From Lysobacteraceae bacterium (GTDB lineage Bacteria; Pseudomonadota; Gammaproteobacteria; Nitrococcales; AK92): DNA of 64,000 bases. Both the position numbers and the translations under genes were made by a program. Positions 58,922 through 64,000 of this stretch are shown here, in pieces. Numbering within the stretch: position 1 is the first letter of the stretch; every line of letters starts with the position of its first letter. The DNA lies in contig JAAYIK010000007.1 in NCBI GenBank assembly GCA_012523465.1, positions 17,047-81,046 of the forward strand, read 5' to 3'. The notes under the pieces are model-generated. The model saw only the letters and a program-made list of their open reading frames with translations, searched no databases and was not told where the DNA came from.

Positions 58922-60916
58922 CTAGGGTTGTGGCAGAGTCTCGTCGGCGGCAAAGACGTCGGCAGGCTCCTGCATGAAGTAGCCTTGAATGTATTCAAGG
59001 CCGCAACGCCAAAGCGTGGACAAGTGCACCGCATCCTGGACCAGGGCGGCGATGGTTTTGGCGCCCACCGTTCGGCACTGGCTGGCGATCATCTCCACCA
59101 GACGCTGATGCTCGATGTTTGTGCCGATGTCGCGAGTGAGCTGGGCGTCCAGGCGAACGAAGTCGGGACGCAGGGCCTGCAGCAGCTGCCGGCCACGTTC
59201 ACCGCTGGCATTGAAATGCTCCAGCGCCACGCCGCAGCCGAGGCGGCGGACGGCCGTCACGAATTGCCGGGTTTCCTCCGGGCGGGTCTCTGCGCATTGC
59301 TGGCGTAGCTGCAGGACCAGCCGGGAAGGCTCCAGCGCAGCAGCCTGCAGCCTGTCGGCCAGCCAAGTGACCAGGGCACTGCCTTGCGCCAGGGTGGCGG
59401 GGAGGAGCTTGACGAACAGCACCGGCTGGTCGCGCAAATGACGTTGCGAGGCCAGCACGTCCACGGTACGGGCTAGCACCCAGCGGTCCAGCGCAGCCGA
59501 CAGGCCGGCTTTTTCCACCGTGGGCAGAAATTCCTGCGGCAGGATGTCGCGGCCGTCCTCCGCCAGCATGCGAAGGAAGACTTCGTAGTACGAGCTGGGC
59601 AGGCCGCTGAGGCTGGCGATGGGCTGGTAGACCAGGCGGAAGCGGTTCTGCTGTAGCGCTTCCCGGACGATGGCTGCCCACGGACCGTCAGCGGCCTGCT
59701 GGCCGGCCAGCGGCTCGCCATGGCGCAGGGCCGCCTGGCGGGCTTGCTCCAGCGCCTCGGCGGTGCCTTGCTGGCGACCGCCCAGCGCATTGATGCCGAG
59801 CAGGCAGTCGTCCTGCAGGCGCTGACGCAGCGTATCGCCCAGCAGCGCGGTCAATTGCTCGAGCGCATCGCCCTGCATGGCCGGCAGCAGCACGGCGAAG
59901 GCGTTTGCGCCTAGATGCGCGGCCAGAGCCAGCGGCGGCAATTGCCGCTGCAGGATGCTGGCCACCTCCATCAGCGCGGTCGGATCGAGACGCTCGCCCT
60001 GGCGCGGCGCGATCTCCAGCCACAGCAGCGTGGCGCGGCCGTGGCCGGCATCGGCCTCGGTCATGGCTTGTCGCAGCGCGGTCAGGAAATAGTCGCGGTT
60101 GAACAGGCCGGTGTCCGGATCGCGGCGCAGGCTGTAGCTGCACATGGCAAGCAGCTGCCGTGAGCGAGTCAGCCGTGCCCGCGCCACGGCGGCGAGATCC
60201 GCCATCGCAATGGGCAGCCCGAGCACGGCGTCGGCACCGGCGGCAGTCGCCTCGGCATCCAGATAGCGCTTGTCGGCCCAGGTGAGCAGGATGGCCGGAA
60301 GGGCGTGGAAGCGCCAGCTCAGTCGCACGATCTGCAGCAGCTCGCTGCCGCGCATCTGGGCCAAGGTATCGTGGATCAACAGCAGCTCGAAGTCTTCCTG
60401 CTGCAGCAGCTCCAGGACGCGCTCGGGTTGATCCAGGTAGTCGGTCTGCAGGCCCTGTGCCGTCAGCGCGGGGGCGATCGGGCGTAGGCTTTGCTGCGGG
60501 CCGTCGACCAGCAGGATGCGGCCGGTCCGCGGTGATGGCAGCGAACCCAGGGCCGCCAGCCGATGCAGCAGCGCCGAGCGGTTGATCGGCAACGGGAAAT
60601 AGCCCTTGGCTCCCAGGCGCACCGCCTGCAGCCTGGCGGAGAAGTCGGCGGAGCCGAAGCACAGCAGCGGCGGGGATTGCGGCAGCGCGAAGAACTGCGG
60701 CATGGTGCTGACGTCGGCGACCACCGCCAGCGGCGGCTCTGCCTCGGCGGCGCTGCGCAGCTTGCTTGCATCCAGGAAGGTGCGCGTTCGCCAGCCGTGG
60801 TGGCGAAGCTCCAGGGCAAGATCCTCTAGCGGTTGCCGCTCCCGGCCGAGCAGAAAAACCGGGCGCTCCGGGTCGGCGGCGAGGCTTGGCTGCAGAATCG
60901 CGTCGGACGTCGTCAT
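58922..60916 (-). CDS. fimX: FimX-like protein: two receiver-like domains, degenerate GGDEF and EAL
   Basis: Cytoplasmic protein of about 664 residues. Two receiver-like domains come first (VFLLGRERQPLEDL... and GRILLVDGPQQSLRPI...). The second keeps an Asp in LLIHDTLAQMRG but its Lys-Pro motif is Leu-Pro. A GGDEF domain follows with the motif changed to GANAF, then an EAL domain with EAL as EVF, DDFG as EHFN, and the EGVE glutamate lost. Such a domain can bind but not cut c-di-GMP, as in FimX of Pseudomonas and Xanthomonas, which works with PilZ and PilB. Position directly after pilBCD supports that role. ATG 60916 is chosen; the frame is open to 61036. Confidence 0.85.
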   Translation of the reverse strand: MTTSDAILQPSLAADPERPVFLLGRERQPLEDLALELRHHGWRTRTFLDASKLRSAAEAEPPLAVVADVSTMPQFFALPQSPPLLCFGSADFSARLQAVRLGAKGYFPLPINRSALLHRLAALGSLPSPRTGRILLVDGPQQSLRPIAPALTAQGLQTDYLDQPERVLELLQQEDFELLLIHDTLAQMRGSELLQIVRLSWRFHALPAILLTWADKRYLDAEATAAGADAVLGLPIAMADLAAVARARLTRSRQLLAMCSYSLRRDPDTGLFNRDYFLTALRQAMTEADAGHGRATLLWLEIAPRQGERLDPTALMEVASILQRQLPPLALAAHLGANAFAVLLPAMQGDALEQLTALLGDTLRQRLQDDCLLGINALGGRQQGTAEALEQARQAALRHGEPLAGQQAADGPWAAIVREALQQNRFRLVYQPIASLSGLPSSYYEVFLRMLAEDGRDILPQEFLPTVEKAGLSAALDRWVLARTVDVLASQRHLRDQPVLFVKLLPATLAQGSALVTWLADRLQAAALEPSRLVLQLRQQCAETRPEETRQFVTAVRRLGCGVALEHFNASGERGRQLLQALRPDFVRLDAQLTRDIGTNIEHQRLVEMIASQCRTVGAKTIAALVQDAVHLSTLWRCGLEYIQGYFMQEPADVFAADETLPQP

Positions 60917-61027
60917 TCGGCTATCGGTCTTGTTGACATGACCGCAAGCATAGCGCAACGAGTCACGATGGGCAGTTCGTCGCAGCAAGCCCGTGGCCGG
61001 CTCCCGCAGGAGCCGACCGCGGGCGAC

Positions 61028-61051
61028 GCAAGACACCGCCGGGTGTCTTGC
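61028..61051. other. 10-bp hairpin between the MDR oxidoreductase and fimX-like genes
   Basis: GCAAGACACC-GCCG-GGTGTCTTGC, a perfect stem with a 4-base loop, in the 150-base gap. No T-run follows on the minus strand. It may be a Rho-dependent or 3'-stabilising element of the upstream operon, or an operator for the FimX-like gene. Confidence 0.5.
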
Positions 61052-61066
61052 CGACAGGCAGGGCGA

Positions 61067-62098
61067 CTAGCTGCGGGTGGGGTCCGGCGAGACGCGCACC
61101 AGCAGTTTGCCGCGATTGCGGCCGGTGAGCAGCCCCTGGAAGGCCGAGACCGCGTTTTCCAGTCCCTCGACGATGTCTTCGCGGTACTTGACCTTGCCGG
61201 TGCGTACCCACTCGCCCATGTCGCGCAGAAAGTCCGGGAAGCGCGGCGCGAAGTCGAACTGGATGAAGCCGCGGATCATGACCCTGTGGGTCAGCACGGC
61301 GCGCATCAGCCGCGGCAGCTGATCCGGCCCGGGCGGCAGAGCGGTGTCGTTGTAGTGGGCGATCAGGCCGCAGACGGGGATGCGGGAGAAGTCGTTGAGC
61401 AGGCCGATGACCGCATTCAGCACCTTGCCGCCGACATTTTCGAAGTAGATGTCGATGCCATCGGGGCAGGCTGCCCTGAGCTTGCTTTCGAAATCCTCGT
61501 CACGGTAGTTGACGGCGGCATCGAAGCCCAGCTCGTCCACCACATAGTCACACTTGTCGTCGGCGCCGGCGATGCCGACCACGCGACAGCCCTTGAGCTT
61601 AGCGATCTGGCCGACTACGCTGCCGACCGCACCGGACGCGGCCGAAACCACCACGGTTTCACCTTCCTTGGGTTGCCCCAGCTCCAGCAGGCCGACGTAG
61701 GCGGTGAAGCCTGGCATGCCCAGTACGCCCAGGGCGGTGCTGATGGGCGCGAGGTCAGGATCCAGCCGGCGCAGCCCCTCGCCGTCGGACAGCGCATAGA
61801 GCTGCCAGCCGCTGCGGGCGAGCACGATGTCTCCTTCCTTCCAGTCCGGGTGGCGGGAGGCGACGACCTGGCTGACCGTGCCGCCTTCCATGACTTCGCC
61901 GATCTCGACCGGCTTGGCGTAGGAGCGGGCGGCGCTCATGCGGCCGCGCATATACGGGTCGAGGGACAGATAAATGGTTTTCAGCAGCACCTGGCCTTCG
62001 CCCGGCGTCGGGATGGGAGCACTTTCCAGCTTGAGATGGCGCTCGTCCGGCATGCCTTGCGGGCGTTCGACCAGGATGATGCGCTGATTCTGTTCCAT
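61067..62098 (-). CDS. NADP-dependent medium-chain oxidoreductase (CurA/prostaglandin-reductase type)
   Basis: Zinc-free MDR enzyme of 343 residues, expected to reduce alpha,beta-unsaturated carbonyls with NADPH. LSLDPYMRGRM at the substrate side, coenzyme loop SAASGAVGSVVGQIAKLKG, and YFENVGGKVLNAVI are typical. ATG 62098 has GGAGAAG upstream. The frame continues upstream for 281 codons only because the PAP2 gene is frameshifted; the apparent 624-residue fusion is an artefact. Confidence 0.93.
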   Translation of the reverse strand: MEQNQRIILVERPQGMPDERHLKLESAPIPTPGEGQVLLKTIYLSLDPYMRGRMSAARSYAKPVEIGEVMEGGTVSQVVASRHPDWKEGDIVLARSGWQLYALSDGEGLRRLDPDLAPISTALGVLGMPGFTAYVGLLELGQPKEGETVVVSAASGAVGSVVGQIAKLKGCRVVGIAGADDKCDYVVDELGFDAAVNYRDEDFESKLRAACPDGIDIYFENVGGKVLNAVIGLLNDFSRIPVCGLIAHYNDTALPPGPDQLPRLMRAVLTHRVMIRGFIQFDFAPRFPDFLRDMGEWVRTGKVKYREDIVEGLENAVSAFQGLLTGRNRGKLLVRVSPDPTRS

Positions 62099-62118
62099 AG
62101 CGGCTTCTCCTCTGGCTG

Positions 62119-62941
62119 TCATGATTCTCTGTTTGTTTGTTCGCCGGCTTGATTGTGGACCGTTGCCGGCGCCGGCACCAGCGAGCCGTCTTGGCGGCGC
62201 TCTTCCGACACCGTTTCCAGGCGACCACGGCGTTGCAGGCGGCGAGCCAGCAGCCAGCTGAGCGCGGCCCAGGCGGTGCCGGCGCTCCAGCCGGCCAGCA
62301 CGTCGCTGGGCCAATGCACGCCCAGATAGACGCGGCTGAGACCGATGAGCACAGTCAGCAGCATGGCAAGCAGCAGCAGAAACGCCTTGAGCCGGTAGCT
62401 GGGCTGCACGCGGGCCAGCATGGCAGCAAGCGTCAGGTAGGTTACTGCCGCCATCATCGAATGGCCAGCTGGGAAAGCTGGAGGTGAACACCTCGGCAGC
62501 ATGCGGGACCAGATCGGGGCGGGGGCGGTCGAAGCCTTGCTTGAGCAAGGTGCTGAGGAGAAAGCCGCTGCTGAGGGCAAAGACGGTGAAGACGGCGGTG
62601 CGGACGCGGCCGGACAGCAGCAGAAAGGTCAGCACGCTGCAGCCCAGGAGGAGGAGCACGCCGGTGCTGCCCAGTGCGGTGAAGTCGCGCGCCGTCTCCT
62701 CCAGCCAGCGCGGGCCGAGCGGGTCGTCGAGGTCGGCGGGATTGCGCAAAGCGAGCAGCAGCCTCTCGTCGAAGGGAGCGAGGGCGCCGTCCAGCAAGGC
62801 GGCGGCAAGGTGGGCGAAGACCAGGGTGCCGCCGGCCAGGCTTAGCAGTGCCAGCAGCAGGGCCAGCTCGTGCCGGCCGATCCAGGTGAAGCTGCGGATC
62901 AGCGCCGAAGGACCCCGCTTGCTCGGACGCTGTTCGCTCAC
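62119..62941 (-). pseudogene. PAP2-type phosphatase broken by a one-base frameshift
   Basis: Membrane phosphatase of the PAP2/undecaprenyl-pyrophosphatase class. The 5' part (GTG 62941 to about 62468) encodes membrane helices and the first motif (KQGFDRPRP). The 3' part (to the stop at 62119) in another frame encodes GHSMMA and SRVYLGVHWPSD. The join falls inside the PSGH motif: removing one base at 62467 restores S-F-P-S-G-H-S-M-M and gives a normal ~273-residue protein. All three motifs are otherwise intact, so the lesion is recent or a sequencing error. GTG overlaps the trxC stop by 4 bases. Confidence 0.85.
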
Positions 62942-63375
62942 GTCAGCACCGTATCCAGCCAGCGGGTGAGGCTGCGGTAGTCCATCGCGCCGCTCTGGCG
63001 AGCCAGCTCCTGGCCGTGCCGGAAGACGATCAGGGTCGGCACGCTGCGGATGCCGTAGCGGGCAGCCAGCTCGGGCTCGGCATCGGTTTCCAGCCGAGCG
63101 AAGCGCGCCCGTGTCGCCAGCGTGGCCGCCGCTTTATCGAAGATTGGTGCGAACAGGCGGCAGGGACCGCACCAGGGCGCCCAGAAATCGACCACGACCG
63201 GCAGATCGTTGCTTCGCAGGTGCTGCTCGGCATTGGCCCCGGTCAGCTCGAAGGCCCGACCGTCCAGCAGCCGCTGCTTGCAGCGACCGCAACTGCCGCC
63301 ATCGCCCAGCCGCTGCGCCGGAACCCGGTTGATCGCCAGGCAGTGCGGGCAGACGATATGTACGATGTCGTTCAT
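62938..63375 (-). CDS. trxC: thioredoxin 2 (TrxC)
   Basis: Cytoplasmic disulfide reductase of 145 residues with an N-terminal zinc finger (VCPHC ... CGRCKQ) and the thioredoxin fold with active site [10 protein letters not shown] and the cis-Pro loop RSVPTL. ATG 63375 is chosen because the zinc domain starts there and GGAG lies 9 bases upstream; upstream in-frame ATGs exist. First gene of a trxC-PAP2-oxidoreductase operon. Confidence 0.96.
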   Translation of the reverse strand: MNDIVHIVCPHCLAINRVPAQRLGDGGSCGRCKQRLLDGRAFELTGANAEQHLRSNDLPVVVDFWAPWCGPCRLFAPIFDKAAATLATRARFARLETDAEPELAARYGIRSVPTLIVFRHGQELARQSGAMDYRSLTRWLDTVLT

Positions 63376-63582
63376 GCCAGCGAGCTCCATCGAGATGGCC
63401 ATCACAACGGGGAGAACCGATCCCGTTCGTCGTTGCCCAAAGAAATTGGGCTGCTTATTCGTTATTTCAGTGCAAGCGCAAGGCAAGCCGAGCTGCTGGC
63501 TGCCGCTCGGTCCAGCGCGACGTCGACAGTAGCAGTAGAATTGCTTGCTCAGCAACGCATGAGTCTGGGGAGGTGCAAGGTG

Positions 63583-64000
63583 GTGCAGCCAGCTCGAGAC
63601 AGCATCGAGGCCGCTCTCAAGCAATGGAGCGAACCGCATTTGCAGAAGGACCTGGTCTCGGCCGACGCGATCAGGGATCTCCGCGTGGCGGACGCCAAGG
63701 TCGTGCTTGAGGTCGAGCTGGGCTTCCCGGCGGCCGGCTACAGGGACGTGCTGGCACAGCAGCTGGCTGCGCTGATACGTGACCAGACCGGCGTCGCCGA
63801 GGTGGAGGTTGAGATCGGCTGGCGCATTGCCAGCCATCTGGTCCAGCCTGCCCTGAAACCGCTGCCCGGCATCAAGAACATCATTGCGGTGTCTTCCGGC
63901 AAGGGCGGGGTGGGCAAGTCCACCACGGCGGTGAACTTGGCCCTAGCGCTGGCCGCCGAAGGCGCCCGGGTGGGGCTGCTGGACGCCGACATCTACGGTC
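63583..64000 (+). CDS. apbC: Mrp/ApbC family iron-sulfur carrier ATPase (5' part, runs off window)
   Basis: P-loop ATPase thought to carry Fe-S clusters. An N-terminal MIP18-type domain ([34 protein letters not shown]) is followed by the deviant Walker [19 protein letters not shown] and GLLDADIYG, where the window ends after about 139 codons. Tandem GTG codons at 63580 and 63583 follow GGGGAGG (63567-63573); an in-frame ATG at 63559 has no Shine-Dalgarno. Divergent from trxC; the 207 bases between hold promoters only by inference. Confidence 0.93.
   Translation, partial: MQPARDSIEAALKQWSEPHLQKDLVSADAIRDLRVADAKVVLEVELGFPAAGYRDVLAQQLAALIRDQTGVAEVEVEIGWRIASHLVQPALKPLPGIKNIIAVSSGKGGVGKSTTAVNLALALAAEGARVGLLDADIYG

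Overview
The window is a GC-rich chromosomal segment of a gammaproteobacterium. The evidence is gene order. A uvrA / MFS transporter / ssb neighbourhood, lapA-lapB-pyrF, rnpB followed by mraZ and a complete dcw cluster, lpxC-dciA-secA, and yacG/zapD/coaE next to pilD-pilC-pilB are all gammaproteobacterial arrangements. The genus cannot be fixed from the sequence alone. A fused ATP sulfurylase/APS kinase, a FimX-like protein and a PheS-like orphan ligase suggest a lineage outside the enterics. Nothing here looks like a prophage, insertion sequence, CRISPR array or integron, and no tRNA gene was seen.

Layout. 1-6.9 kb: 5' part of uvrA (minus), an MFS transporter, sat-APS kinase fusion, ssb, a UDP-sugar dehydrogenase and msrA. 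6.9-14.2 kb: a PheS-like ligase with a structured, Shine-Dalgarno-hiding leader on the minus strand, divergent from a three-gene RND efflux operon. 14.4-17.1 kb: a CBS-domain protein, a secreted helical protein, an outer-membrane phospholipase A, and a PRC-barrel protein with an in-frame TGA in its likely signal peptide. 17.1-20.5 kb: a four-gene Mla/MCE lipid-transport operon (minus). 20.6-23.1 kb: an intergenic region with an operator-like inverted repeat and a strong terminator, then a FixJ-type regulator and its histidine kinase. 23.2-25.9 kb: accessory genes (small Cys-containing protein, a TIGR02587/TIGR02588-like membrane pair, an ADP-ribosylglycohydrolase). 26.1-28.3 kb: lapA, lapB, pyrF. 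28.3-28.7 kb: RNase P RNA. 28.9-47.6 kb: the mra promoter, three MraZ boxes, and mraZ through ftsZ, then lpxC. 47.6-54.8 kb: dciA, secA, argJ, a Nudix/thiamine-phosphate-synthase-like fusion, yacG, zapD, coaE. 54.9-60.9 kb: pilD, pilC, pilB and a FimX-like protein. 61-64 kb: an MDR oxidoreductase, a frameshifted PAP2 phosphatase, trxC, and the start of an Mrp/ApbC ATPase.

The centre is a textbook peptidoglycan and division operon in which nearly every junction is a 4-base stop/start overlap, so translation is probably coupled. It is bounded by a strong promoter with MraZ boxes upstream and by intrinsic terminators after ftsZ and after lpxC. Most novelty lies in the flanks: the PheS-like ligase, whose catalytic motifs survive but whose amino-acid pocket is rewritten, with its leader hairpin; the candidate regulated small RNA or attenuator before the two-component genes; the FimX-like protein beside the pilus assembly genes; and two apparent one-base lesions (PRC-barrel TGA, PAP2 frameshift).
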